From Rhodobacteraceae bacterium 63075 (GTDB lineage Bacteria; Pseudomonadota; Alphaproteobacteria; Rhodobacterales; Rhodobacteraceae), in assembly GCA_003417655.1 (NCBI GenBank), contig QVMW01000001.1:186001-250000 (forward strand): a stretch of 64,000 bases of DNA, given 5' to 3'. Shown here one piece after another: positions 26,482 through 35,105 of the stretch. How positions within the stretch are numbered: the first letter of the stretch is position 1; each line of letters opens with the position of its first letter. The notes under the pieces were generated by a model. The model ran no database searches. It saw nothing but the letters and a program-made list of their open reading frames with translations, and had not been told where the DNA came from. The translations under genes were made by a program, and so were the position numbers.

Positions 26482-27876
26482 ATGACCCAGATCACCAACC
26501 ATATGCCCACAGAGGAGTTGCAAGCCCTCGACGCGGCGCATCATATGCACCCGTTCACGCACGGGGGCGAGCTTGCCGGCAAGGGCGTGCGCATCATCAC
26601 CCGCGCGAAAGGCGTCATGCTCCATGACAGCGACGGAAACGAGATCCTCGATGCGATGGCGGGGCTGTGGTGCGTGAATATTGGCTATGGCCGGGAGGAG
26701 CTGGCCGATGTGGCGGCGCGTCAGATGCGCGAGCTTCCCTATTACAACACGTTCTTCCAGACCTCCCATGTGCCCGCCATCGCGCTGGCCGAGCGGCTGG
26801 CGGAGCTTGCGCCGGGGGATCTCAACCATGTCTTCTTCGCCGGGTCCGGCTCGGAGGCGAATGACACCAATATCCGCCTTGTGCGCACCTATTGGCAGGA
26901 GCGCGGCAAGCCGGAAAAGACCACGATCATCTCCCGCAAGAACGGCTATCACGGCTCGACCCTCGGCGCGATGTCGCTGGGTGGCATGGCCGGGATGCAC
27001 GCCCAGGGCGGCGTGGTGCAGGGCATTCGTCACATCGACCAGCCGAACTGGTGGGCCGAGGGCGGCGAGATGAGCCCCGAGGAGTTCGGCCTCGAGCGGG
27101 CGCGCCAGCTCGAAAAGGCCATCCTCGAGCTCGGGGAAGACAAGGTCGCCGCCTTCATCGCCGAGCCGGTGCAGGGGGCGGGCGGCGTGATCGTGCCGCC
27201 CGAGAGCTATTGGCCGGAGATACAGCGGATCTGCGACAGGTATAAAATCCTGCTGATCGCCGACGAGGTGATCTGCGGATTCGGCCGGACCGGCCAGTGG
27301 TTCGGCAGCCAGACGCTGAACATCCGGCCCGATATCATCACCGTCGCGAAGGGGCTCAGCTCGGGCTATCAGCCGATCGCGGCGAGCATCGTGACGGACG
27401 CCGTGGCGGAGGTGATCGCGGGCTGTGAGTTCAACCACGGCTACACCTATTCAGGTCATCCCGTTGCGGCGGCTGTCGCGCTGGAGAACCTGCGCATCCT
27501 CGACGAGGAAGGCATCGTCGCGCGCGTCGGAGCCGAGACGGCGCCCTACCTCAAAGAGGCCTGGGAGAGCCTTGGCGACCATCCCATGGTGGGAGATGTG
27601 CGGATCGTCGGGATGATGGGCTCGCTGGCGCTCACGCCGGACAAGGAAAGCCGTGCGACCTTCGCCTCCGATGCGGGGACGGTGGGGCTCATGTGCCGCG
27701 AGCGCTGCTTTGCGAACAACCTGGTGATGCGCCATGTCGGCGACCGGATGATCATAAGCCCGCCGCTCGTGATCACGAGGGACGAAATCGACATGCTGAT
27801 CTCGCGGGCGCGCAAGGCGCTTGACGAGGCCTACGAGCAGGTCAGGGAAGCGGGCCTCTGGAAAGCCGCGAGCTGA
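26482..27876 (+). CDS. Class III aminotransferase (putrescine/omega-amine type)
   Basis: I chose ATG 26482 behind AGGAGG; 464 residues. GSGSEAND (121-128), DEV (261-263) and Lys290 in VAKGLSSGY are the PLP-binding elements, with Lys290 the Schiff-base lysine. The family includes putrescine-pyruvate (SpuC) and taurine or beta-alanine aminotransferases. Next to the Pot transporter, PuuB-like oxidase and GntR gene, a role in polyamine breakdown is most likely. Confidence 0.85.
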   Translation: MTQITNHMPTEELQALDAAHHMHPFTHGGELAGKGVRIITRAKGVMLHDSDGNEILDAMAGLWCVNIGYGREELADVAARQMRELPYYNTFFQTSHVPAIALAERLAELAPGDLNHVFFAGSGSEANDTNIRLVRTYWQERGKPEKTTIISRKNGYHGSTLGAMSLGGMAGMHAQGGVVQGIRHIDQPNWWAEGGEMSPEEFGLERARQLEKAILELGEDKVAAFIAEPVQGAGGVIVPPESYWPEIQRICDRYKILLIADEVICGFGRTGQWFGSQTLNIRPDIITVAKGLSSGYQPIAASIVTDAVAEVIAGCEFNHGYTYSGHPVAAAVALENLRILDEEGIVARVGAETAPYLKEAWESLGDHPMVGDVRIVGMMGSLALTPDKESRATFASDAGTVGLMCRERCFANNLVMRHVGDRMIISPPLVITRDEIDMLISRARKALDEAYEQVREAGLWKAAS

Positions 27877-27879
27877 GGC

Positions 27880-27945
27880 GTTAACCGCTCTCGGCCGCGC
27901 CGGAGCAGGGGGGTGACATGTATGCACCCCCCGTGCACCGCCCCG
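27880..27945 (+). repeat. GTTAAC/GGGGGGTGACAT repeat family, copy A
   Basis: It starts 3 bases after the aminotransferase stop with GTTAACCGC, then GCCGGAG, GGGGGGTGACAT (27908-27919) and a tract of TGCACC units (TGCACCCCCC, GTGCACCG). The same ordered blocks recur at 48734-48822, also just after a stop codon between convergent genes. Confidence 0.6.
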
Positions 27946-28076
27946 GCATCCGTGCCGAGACACCGCGCGCTATGGCCAAACGTGACTGCGCCGCGCTTTG
28001 GTGGCGACTATGAGTGTTCACCGGCCCTAGTTACCTAGCCCGAAAGTCCGGCGCGATTGAGGCCAGCGTGACGCGA

Positions 28077-28208
28077 GGTTCGCGCCCGACCCCGAGGGTG
28101 GGCGCGGTGAAAATTTCGGTGGCATCGCTTCAAGGCACGAGGGTTGCGCCAGGCATGACCGTCCCAACACTTCGCGCCCGCCCTGGGGGGCGGGGTCGGG
28201 CGCGAACC
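28077..28208. repeat. 132-base element with long inverted arms
   Basis: A perfect 18-base inverted repeat (arms 28077-28094 and 28191-28208, starting GGTTCGCGCCCGACC) encloses a second pairing of 12 bases (28095-28106 with 28173-28184, one G-U in RNA). Six unpaired Gs separate the two stems on one side, and a 66-base loop remains. It could be a structured RNA or a short transposon-like element. No flanking target duplication is evident. Confidence 0.6.
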
Positions 28209-28234
28209 GGATCGCAGGCGATCCGGGGGTCCAG

Positions 28235-29401
28235 CTACGCCGCGACAAGTTTCGATTTCAGACCGTCCAGCATCCGCAGGCAATGCCCGAGCTGAGACGC
28301 GGAGACGAATTCGTCGGGCTTGTGGGCCTGCTCGATGCTGCCCGGCCCGCAGAGAACCGCGCTCATTCCGAATTGCTGGAAAAGGCCGGCTTCCGTTCCG
28401 AAAGCCACGACATCGGCCCCGTTGGCACCCGTCAGCGCCGAGACGAGATCGCGCGCTTCGTTATCCTCCATCGGCATGAGGCCGACGATTTCGCCGATGG
28501 TTTCCGTCTCGATGGTGGCGGAAGGATCAACCTCGCGCATGGCGGGCAGAAGAACGTCATTGGCGTAGGCGTTGATCTGTTTCTTGAGATACTTGTGATC
28601 GGTGTCATGCACGGGACGGAAATCCCACTCGACCTCGGCCTTGCCGACGATCACGTTATGCGCCACGCCCCCGGCGACGCGGCCGATGTTGAGCGTCGAC
28701 CAGGGCGGATCGAAGCGCGAGCCCTTCGGCGCGCGGCTTTTGAGCTCCTCGCGCAACTCCATGAGACGCGTGACATAGCGCACGGCATATTCCGCCGCGT
28801 TCACCCCACGCTCGGGCGCGGAGCCGTGGCCTTCAAGCCCGGTGAAGCGCGTGGTGTATTCGCAGCAGCCCTTGTGCCCCTCGACGATGCGCATGTCGGT
28901 GGGCTCGCCGATGATTGCGATGGAGGGCTTCAATTCCATGTTGCGCAGCTCATCGACCAGCGCCTGCGCGCCGATGCAGCCTGTCTCCTCGTCATGGGTG
29001 AAGGCGAAGTGCAGCGGGCGCTTGAGGTCGAGCTCGGCGTATTCGGGAGCCATGGCCAGAACGGCGGCGATGAAGCCTTTCATGTCGCAGGTTCCGCGAC
29101 CATAGAGGAGGCCGCCCTTTTCAGAGAGCGTGAAGGGGTCTGTCCACCAATCCTGGTCCTCGACGGGCACAACGTCGGTATGCCCGGAAAGAACAATTCC
29201 GCCGTCCATGTCGGGCGGCCCCAGCGTGGCGAAGAGATTGGCTTTGGTGAGCGAGGCATCGTTCACAAGGTTCACCTGCGCGCCAAGATGTCCGAGGTAG
29301 TCGGCCACGTAGGCGATCAGCTCGAGGTTGCTCTCGGTGGAGATCGTCGGAAAGGCGATCAGCTTCTCGAGGATCTCGCGGGTCGTGTCCAGCTTGTTCA
29401 T
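28235..29401 (-). CDS. M20-family deacetylase, ArgE-like
   Basis: A 388-residue metallopeptidase of the acetylornithine deacetylase type. Likely metal ligands are His74 and Asp76 (SGHTDVVPV), Asp106 (GRGTCDMKG) and Glu138-Glu139 (HDEETGCIGA). It overlaps the DoeA-like gene by ATGA and is its second gene. Acetylornithine is the usual substrate, but next to a DoeA-like hydrolase an N-acetyl-diaminobutyrate substrate is also possible. Confidence 0.85.
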   Translation of the reverse strand: MNKLDTTREILEKLIAFPTISTESNLELIAYVADYLGHLGAQVNLVNDASLTKANLFATLGPPDMDGGIVLSGHTDVVPVEDQDWWTDPFTLSEKGGLLYGRGTCDMKGFIAAVLAMAPEYAELDLKRPLHFAFTHDEETGCIGAQALVDELRNMELKPSIAIIGEPTDMRIVEGHKGCCEYTTRFTGLEGHGSAPERGVNAAEYAVRYVTRLMELREELKSRAPKGSRFDPPWSTLNIGRVAGGVAHNVIVGKAEVEWDFRPVHDTDHKYLKKQINAYANDVLLPAMREVDPSATIETETIGEIVGLMPMEDNEARDLVSALTGANGADVVAFGTEAGLFQQFGMSAVLCGPGSIEQAHKPDEFVSASQLGHCLRMLDGLKSKLVAA

Positions 29402-30582
29402 GGCTTCACATACATCTGGCGTGGGCGGTTGCAGAGGGTTTCGGCGGGGCCTTCATCGCGGATGAGGATCGATTCGGTGATCTCGAGGCCCCAGTCGTCC
29501 ATCCAGAGGCCGGGCATGAAGTGAAAGGTCATGCCGGGTTCGAGAACTGTCTCGTCCTCGGCGCGCAGGCTGACGGTGCGCTCGCCCCAATCGGGCGGGT
29601 AGCTCAGGCCGATGGGATAGCCGCAGCGTGCGCCCCGCTCGATCCCGGCGCGTTCCAGCGGGGCGGCGAGCGCGTTGGCGATGTCGCAGGCGCGGTTCCC
29701 GGCGCGGGCGGCTTCGAGGCCGGCTTCCAGCCCTTCGGCAAGCGCCGCCTCGGCGCGCTTGAAGAGGTCGGTCGGCTCGCCGAGATAGACCGTCCGGCAC
29801 AGCGGCGCGTGATAGCGGCGGTAGCAGCCGGAGATCTCGAAGAATGTCGCCTCGCCCTTCTTGAGGGGGCGGCCATCCCATGTCAGGTGTGGCGCGGCGG
29901 CGTCGGAGCCCGAGGGCAGGAGCGGGACGATGGCGGCATAATCGCCCCAGTGACCCTCAGCGCCGCGGATCGCATCGCGCTGCGCCTCGGCGACGATCTC
30001 GTTCTTGGGAACGCCCGGCTCGACGCGCTCCAGAAGGCCATCGACGATCTTCTCGGAGATCGCGGCGGCGCGGCGCATGAAGACCAGCTCTTCCTCGGAC
30101 TTGACCCCGCGCTGCCAGTTCACCAGCGCGGTGGCATCGACGAAGGTGGCGTTCGGCAGTTCTTCAAGGAGGGTCTGGAAGGCCTTGGCGGAGAAATAGT
30201 AATTGTCCATCTCGACACCGATGCGCACATCTTCCTTGCCAAGCGCCTTGATGCGCTTTGCCAGGTCCTGCATCGGGTGGCGCTCAGTGCTCTGTACGTA
30301 GTTGTCGGCATAGCCATGGATATTCGCGTTATCCATCCAGACGGTGCGGCGCGCGCCGTTGGCGTCCTGGTTGCGGCCCCACCAATGCGGCGCGCCGTCC
30401 TGGGCGAGGAACACGCCCTGATGCACGTAGAACGACCAGCCGTCATAGCCGGTGAGCCAAGCCATGTTCGAAGGGTCCTGCACGTAGAGAAGATCGACCC
30501 CCGCGCGTTCCATGGCGTTGCGGGTGAGCGAGATGCGACGGGCGTATTCGATCTCGGAAAAGGGCGCGCGCTCATAGTTCAT
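29398..30582 (-). CDS. doeA: M24-fold hydrolase, ectoine hydrolase DoeA/EutD-like
   Basis: A 394-residue pita-bread-fold protein. NMAWLTGYDGWSFYVHQGV and RNQDANGARRTVWM resemble DoeA/EutD, which open the ring of ectoine to N-acetyl-diaminobutyrate. The aspartate metal ligands of aminopeptidase P are missing: EISGCYRRYHAPLCRT stands where D-x-G and S-D-x-x-R-T occur, as in creatinase-type metal-free members. No doeB or ectoine aminotransferase is adjacent, so the exact substrate is open. Confidence 0.65.
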   Translation of the reverse strand: MNYERAPFSEIEYARRISLTRNAMERAGVDLLYVQDPSNMAWLTGYDGWSFYVHQGVFLAQDGAPHWWGRNQDANGARRTVWMDNANIHGYADNYVQSTERHPMQDLAKRIKALGKEDVRIGVEMDNYYFSAKAFQTLLEELPNATFVDATALVNWQRGVKSEEELVFMRRAAAISEKIVDGLLERVEPGVPKNEIVAEAQRDAIRGAEGHWGDYAAIVPLLPSGSDAAAPHLTWDGRPLKKGEATFFEISGCYRRYHAPLCRTVYLGEPTDLFKRAEAALAEGLEAGLEAARAGNRACDIANALAAPLERAGIERGARCGYPIGLSYPPDWGERTVSLRAEDETVLEPGMTFHFMPGLWMDDWGLEITESILIRDEGPAETLCNRPRQMYVKP

Positions 30583-30939
30583 TGAAGTGTCCGTCTGCTG
30601 CTGATGGAAGTCGGGTGATGTGGCTCCGAGTTTGACCTTTCGTCAAGTGCAGGGACGAACAGGAATGCCTTTTTTTGCGACATCGGGCTCAAAATACGGT
30701 CACGCGGCGTCGATTTTTTTCGACCAAGAGGTAACCGGGGAGGATTGAGAGGTCGCTTTCGACCTTAAGGTGTCGCAATTAGAACCATAATAGCCGCGAT
30801 AAGACCGCAAATGCCGCTCTCGAAAGGCAAACTCCGTCAAGCGAAAAAAAACAAACAATCGGTTGCAACACAGGGCAAATCTAAGCTTAGATAGCCTTCG
30901 AATAAGCGGCGAAGCTGCATATAAAGACAGGGAGCCTCA
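30583..30939. promoter_or_regulatory. 357-base AT-rich divergent control region
   Basis: This region separates the DoeA-like operon from the second Pot-type transporter. It holds TTGAC-N5-GTCAA (30632-30646) near the DoeA-like start, several A or T runs, and a perfect 14-base palindrome ATCTAAGCTTAGAT (30879-30892) about 48 bases before the transporter ATPase start. No small gene was found. Its length fits two regulated divergent promoters. Confidence 0.5.
30879..30892. promoter_or_regulatory. 14-base perfect palindrome upstream of the second Pot operon
   Basis: ATCTAAGCTTAGAT is a perfect palindrome with the T-N11-A frame common in LysR sites. TTGCAA lies 10 bases upstream. It could be an operator; the regulator is not known. 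Confidence 0.45.
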
Positions 30940-32040
30940 ATGGCTGACACAGACAATTCCGATGCGTTCGTTGCTTTCGAACGCGTTCAGAAGAGCTATG
31001 ACGGCGAATCTCTCGTTGTCAAAGATCTCAATCTCACGATGCCGAAAGGCGAATTCCTCACCATGCTCGGCCCGTCCGGTTCGGGCAAGACGACCTGCCT
31101 TATGATGCTTGCGGGCTTCGAATCCGCGACGCATGGCGAGATCAAGATCGACGGGGTGAGCATCAACAACATCCCACCGCACAAGCGCGGCATCGGGATG
31201 GTGTTCCAGAACTACGCGCTCTTCCCGCACATGACGATCGCGGAGAATCTCAGCTTTCCGCTCGAGGTGCGCAAGATCGGCAAGTCGGACCGCGAAAAGA
31301 AGATCAAGCGCGCTCTCGACATGGTCGAGATGGGCGATTTCGGCGGCCGCCGCCCGGCGCAGCTTTCGGGCGGTCAGCAGCAACGTGTCGCTCTGGCACG
31401 CGCGCTCGTGTTCGAGCCGGAGCTGGTGCTTATGGACGAGCCGCTCGGCGCGCTCGACAAGCAGCTGCGCGAGAAGATGCAGTTCGAAATCACGGACCTT
31501 GCGCACAACCTCGGGATCACGACCGTCTACGTGACGCACGACCAGACCGAGGCGCTGACGATGTCCGACCGCGTGGCCGTCTTCGACGACGGGCGCATCC
31601 AGCAGATCGATCCGCCCGATGTTCTCTACGAAAGCCCGCAGAATTCTTTCGTGGCGCAGTTCATCGGCGAGAACAACACGATGCAGGGCACCGTGAAGCA
31701 GATCCAGGGCAAGCAATGCCTCGTGGAGCTCGACAACGGCGAGGAGATCGACGCCGCACCTGTGAACGTGAACAAGGTGGGCGAGCGCACGACCATCTCG
31801 ATCCGCCCCGAGCGTGTCGAGTTCAACAAGGAGCGCCTGCACGCGGATGCGCATACGCTCAAGGCTGAGGTGCTCGAGTTCATCTACATGGGCGACATTT
31901 TCCGCACGCGTCTGCGCGTTGCGGGCAAGGAAGATTTCATCATCAAGACGCGGAACGCGCCGGACCAACGGCGTCTCAAGCCGGGCGAGCAGATCGAGAT
32001 CGGCTGGATGCCCGAGGATGCGCGCGCGCTTGATGCCTGA
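30940..32040 (+). CDS. Second Pot-type ABC transporter ATPase
   Basis: A 366-residue ABC ATPase with Walker A GPSGSGKTT, signature LSGGQQQRVALARAL, Walker B LVLMDEPLGALD and a C-terminal TOBE-type domain (about 285-360). It resembles PotA-type ATPases. It is the first gene of a four-gene transporter operon (ATPase, binding protein, two permeases), a different order from the potFGHI set. Confidence 0.92.
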   Translation: MADTDNSDAFVAFERVQKSYDGESLVVKDLNLTMPKGEFLTMLGPSGSGKTTCLMMLAGFESATHGEIKIDGVSINNIPPHKRGIGMVFQNYALFPHMTIAENLSFPLEVRKIGKSDREKKIKRALDMVEMGDFGGRRPAQLSGGQQQRVALARALVFEPELVLMDEPLGALDKQLREKMQFEITDLAHNLGITTVYVTHDQTEALTMSDRVAVFDDGRIQQIDPPDVLYESPQNSFVAQFIGENNTMQGTVKQIQGKQCLVELDNGEEIDAAPVNVNKVGERTTISIRPERVEFNKERLHADAHTLKAEVLEFIYMGDIFRTRLRVAGKEDFIIKTRNAPDQRRLKPGEQIEIGWMPEDARALDA

Positions 32041-32048
32041 GAATATCA

Positions 32049-32072
32049 CGCGGCCCGACTAAGCGGGCCGCG
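32049..32072 (+). terminator. Hairpin between second Pot ATPase and binding-protein genes
   Basis: A perfect 9-base stem (CGCGGCCCG against CGGGCCGCG) with a 6-base loop, 8 bases after the ATPase stop. No T-tract follows, so it is more likely an RNA-stabilising or processing hairpin than a full terminator. Confidence 0.55.
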
Positions 32073-32150
32073 ATGATTGAGACGCCTTTGCCGGATGCCC
32101 GGAAGGCTTAGGCGAGATCAAATCCAACGGGCAAAACACGGGAGAATGCA

Positions 32151-33263
32151 ATGAAATTCACCAAGACACTCATGGCAACAACGGCACTGACGATGGTTGC
32201 TGCTGCTGCCGGTGCCGACGACCACATGGCAGACGAACTGACGATCGTCTCCTGGGGCGGCGCCTATTCCAACTCGCAGCAGAAGGCCTATCACGACCCC
32301 TATATGGAAAAGACGGGCATCAACATCATCAACGATGAGAGCTCGCCCGAGGCCGTGGCCAAGCTGCGCGCGATGAATGAAGCCGATAACATCACATGGG
32401 ACGTTGTCGACGTCGTTGCGGCGGATGCGATCCGTCTTTGCGACGAAGGTCTCGCGATGGAAATCGACCCGGACGAGCATCTGGCCGATGCGCCGGACGG
32501 CACTTCGGCCGAGGATGACTTCGGTGACCTGCTGGTCTCTGACTGCTTCATCCCGCAGATCGTCTATTCGACGACGGCGGCCTACCGCCCCGACCTTCTG
32601 CCCGACGGCGCGCCGGAGCCAACATCGATCTGCGCGATGTTCGACACCGAGACATACCCCGGCAAGCGCACCCTGGAAAAGCGCCCCATCAACAACATGG
32701 AATGGGCGCTCATCTGTGACGGTGTTGCCAAGGACGACGTCTATGACGTTCTGGCGACCGAAGAAGGCCAGGACCAGGCCCTCGCCAAGCTCGACACCAT
32801 CAAGGATGACGTGATCTGGTGGGGTGCGGCGGCCGAGCCGCCCCAGTTCCTCGCTGACGGTGAAGTCATCATGGGCACGTCCTACAATGGCCGCTGGTTC
32901 TCGGCGATCGAAGAGCAGGACCAGCCTTTCGAGATGCTCTGGGACGCGCAGGTCTTCGACCTGGACGGCTGGATCATCCCCGAGGGTCTGCCCGAGGACC
33001 GTCTGAACCGCGCGCTTGACTTCATCATGTTCGCGACGGACACGCAGCGCCTTGCCGACCAGGCCGCCTACATCTCCTATGGCCCGGCCCGCGAATCCTC
33101 GGCGCCGCTCGTGGGCAAGCATGCAGAGCTCGGCATCGAGATGGGTCCGCATATGCCGACGGCCCCGGAAAACAGCGAGAATATCTTCGTGTATAACTAC
33201 GGCTTCTGGGCCGACTACCGCGACGATATCGACGCGAAATTCCAGGCTTGGCTCGCGCAATAA
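32151..33263 (+). CDS. PotD-type periplasmic binding protein
   Basis: A 370-residue exported protein. The signal peptide ends near AAAAGA (about residue 22) and the mature part begins ADELTIVSWGGAYSNSQQKAY, typical of the PotD/SBP family. Unlike the PotF-like protein it has SWGG in place of NWSDY, so the ligand may differ from plain putrescine or spermidine. It is followed by a strong hairpin. Confidence 0.88.
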   Translation: MKFTKTLMATTALTMVAAAAGADDHMADELTIVSWGGAYSNSQQKAYHDPYMEKTGINIINDESSPEAVAKLRAMNEADNITWDVVDVVAADAIRLCDEGLAMEIDPDEHLADAPDGTSAEDDFGDLLVSDCFIPQIVYSTTAAYRPDLLPDGAPEPTSICAMFDTETYPGKRTLEKRPINNMEWALICDGVAKDDVYDVLATEEGQDQALAKLDTIKDDVIWWGAAAEPPQFLADGEVIMGTSYNGRWFSAIEEQDQPFEMLWDAQVFDLDGWIIPEGLPEDRLNRALDFIMFATDTQRLADQAAYISYGPARESSAPLVGKHAELGIEMGPHMPTAPENSENIFVYNYGFWADYRDDIDAKFQAWLAQ

Positions 33264-33275
33264 GCGCAGCTTTCG

Positions 33276-33300
33276 GAGAGGCCGCGCTGCGGCCTCTCCA
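33276..33300 (+). terminator. Hairpin after the PotD-type gene
   Basis: A perfect 11-base stem (GGAGAGGCCGC against GCGGCCTCTCC) with loop GCT, 13 bases after the stop. The following bases are only mildly T-rich. It probably protects or partly terminates the binding-protein message. Confidence 0.65.
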
Positions 33301-33371
33301 CCCCATTATTCGTTAGTCACTTTGAAAACAGACAAGACCAGGAACGAAAACAGGGTCAGACGGGGACGGAA

Positions 33372-35099
33372 ATGAGCGATGTAACCGACGCAACCACGGC
33401 CAAGCGCGGGCCGACTCCCGATGACGGGCTTCGCATTGCGGATTCCAAGGATAGCGGGCCCGTGCTTTCGGCTGACGGCACGCCGCTCAAGAAAAGTCTC
33501 CGGCGGGCTCTTCGGATGGAGAAGCTGAGGGCGCTGGCGCTGATCGCGCCGCTTCTGATCTTCGTCATGATCTCCTTCATCATTCCCATCGGCGAGATGC
33601 TGTTCCGCTCGGTCGAGAACCAGATTGTCGAGGACACCATTCCCGACGCGGTGCGCGAGCTACGCCAGTGGGACCGCGACGAGGACGAACTGCCGCCCGA
33701 GGCTGTGTTCGAGGCGATGTATCACGATCTCTTCACCGCATCCGAAGCAAAGAAGCACACGCGGCTCGGCTCGCGGCTCAACTACGAGGAATCGGGCATG
33801 TCCTCGCTCTTTCGCCAGTCCGGGCGCGCGCTCGACGACCTGGGAGATGACTACCTGGATGCGCTCGAAGAGATCGACCCCGACTGGGAAGAGGGCACCG
33901 TCTGGTACGAGATGATGTCCGGCGGTGAAGGGGCCGAGCGCGACACCGAGCTGTCCAGCCGTGTTGTCGGGCAGATCTCGAACCTCGAAGAGACCTTCCT
34001 GCCCGACACGGACGCTTTTGCGCCCTCGCAGGCGATTTCCGAGCTGCTGCCCAGGACGGCGGAGGCCTACACCAGGTTCGCGGTCTTCGAAGCTCTTGTC
34101 GATGAACGTGACATTACCGACCGCGACCCCTGGGAAAACGTCTACCCGGCGCTGATCGCGGACATGAAGAGTGCCGATGTTTCGGGCTATGATGGCCCGC
34201 ACGCGGACATGCTGCGCGAGTTGAAGTCCAATATCGACGACTTCGAGGCTCCGAACTACAAGGCGGCTTTCGCCGCGATCGACGAGGACTGGGCCGCCCA
34301 CGAAACCTGGGCCACCATCAAGGCGCATTCGGTGCGTTATACCAACGGCTATTTTCTCAACGCGATCGACATGAAGCGCACGCCCGATGGTGCGGTTTCG
34401 CAGCCGGAGGACCGGCAGATTCTCGTCAAGCTCTTCCAGCGCACGCTCAAGATGAGCCTGATCATCACCGGAAGCTGCATCCTGCTGGGCTATCCCGTCG
34501 CATGGATCCTCGCGAACCTGCCCACGGGCAAGGCCAACCTGCTGATGATCCTCGTGCTGCTGCCCTTCTGGACATCGCTTCTCGTGCGGACCTCGGCCTG
34601 GAAGGTGATGCTGCAACAGCAGGGTGTGATCAACGATACGCTCGTGTGGCTGGGGCTTGTGGGGGATGACTCCCGATTGATCATGATGAACAACGCGACC
34701 GGCACGATCATCGCGATGACGCATATCCTGCTGCCGTTCATGATCCTGCCGATGTACTCGGTCATGCAGACGATCAACCCGAGCTATCTGCGCGCGGCCA
34801 AGAGCCTCGGCGCGACGAACTGGACGGCCTTCTGGCGGGTCTATTTCCCGCAGTCCATCCCGGGGATCGGCGCGGGCTCCATCCTCGTGTTCATCCTCGC
34901 GATCGGCTACTACATCACGCCCGAGATCGTGGGGGGCACCGATGGTGTCTTCATCTCGAACCGGATCGCCTATCACATTTCCAGCTCGCTCAACTGGGGC
35001 CTCGCGGCCGCTCTGGGCTCGATCCTGCTGGCGGTGGTTCTCATTCTCTACTGGGCCTACGACAGGATCGTCGGCATCGACAACGTCAAGCTGGGGTAA
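33372..35099 (+). CDS. Pot-type ABC permease with a large periplasmic insertion
   Basis: A 575-residue permease, about twice the usual 285-300. After a cytoplasmic tail and a first membrane segment (about 53-75), about 275 acidic, hydrophilic residues (80-355) come before the second segment (360-380). The rest is a normal PotB-type permease with the EAA loop YLRAAKSLGATNWTAFWRVYFP. The insertion should face the periplasm and could contact the binding protein or ligand. It follows the binding protein by 108 bases. Confidence 0.88.
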   Translation: MSDVTDATTAKRGPTPDDGLRIADSKDSGPVLSADGTPLKKSLRRALRMEKLRALALIAPLLIFVMISFIIPIGEMLFRSVENQIVEDTIPDAVRELRQWDRDEDELPPEAVFEAMYHDLFTASEAKKHTRLGSRLNYEESGMSSLFRQSGRALDDLGDDYLDALEEIDPDWEEGTVWYEMMSGGEGAERDTELSSRVVGQISNLEETFLPDTDAFAPSQAISELLPRTAEAYTRFAVFEALVDERDITDRDPWENVYPALIADMKSADVSGYDGPHADMLRELKSNIDDFEAPNYKAAFAAIDEDWAAHETWATIKAHSVRYTNGYFLNAIDMKRTPDGAVSQPEDRQILVKLFQRTLKMSLIITGSCILLGYPVAWILANLPTGKANLLMILVLLPFWTSLLVRTSAWKVMLQQQGVINDTLVWLGLVGDDSRLIMMNNATGTIIAMTHILLPFMILPMYSVMQTINPSYLRAAKSLGATNWTAFWRVYFPQSIPGIGAGSILVFILAIGYYITPEIVGGTDGVFISNRIAYHISSSLNWGLAAALGSILLAVVLILYWAYDRIVGIDNVKLG

Positions 35100-35105
35100 C
35101 GGAAC

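Larger units (their letters stand above)
27877..28234. other. 358-base gap with two non-coding elements
   Basis: No gene was found. The first part carries repeat family 2 (27880-27945). The second part carries a long inverted repeat (28077-28208) followed by an 8-base-stem hairpin (28207-28226). Flanking genes converge here. Confidence 0.7.

Noticed and set aside
28040..28060. CCCGAAAGTCCGG, slightly like the RNase P RNA core
   Set aside because: The rest of the RNase P consensus is absent and the region is too short.
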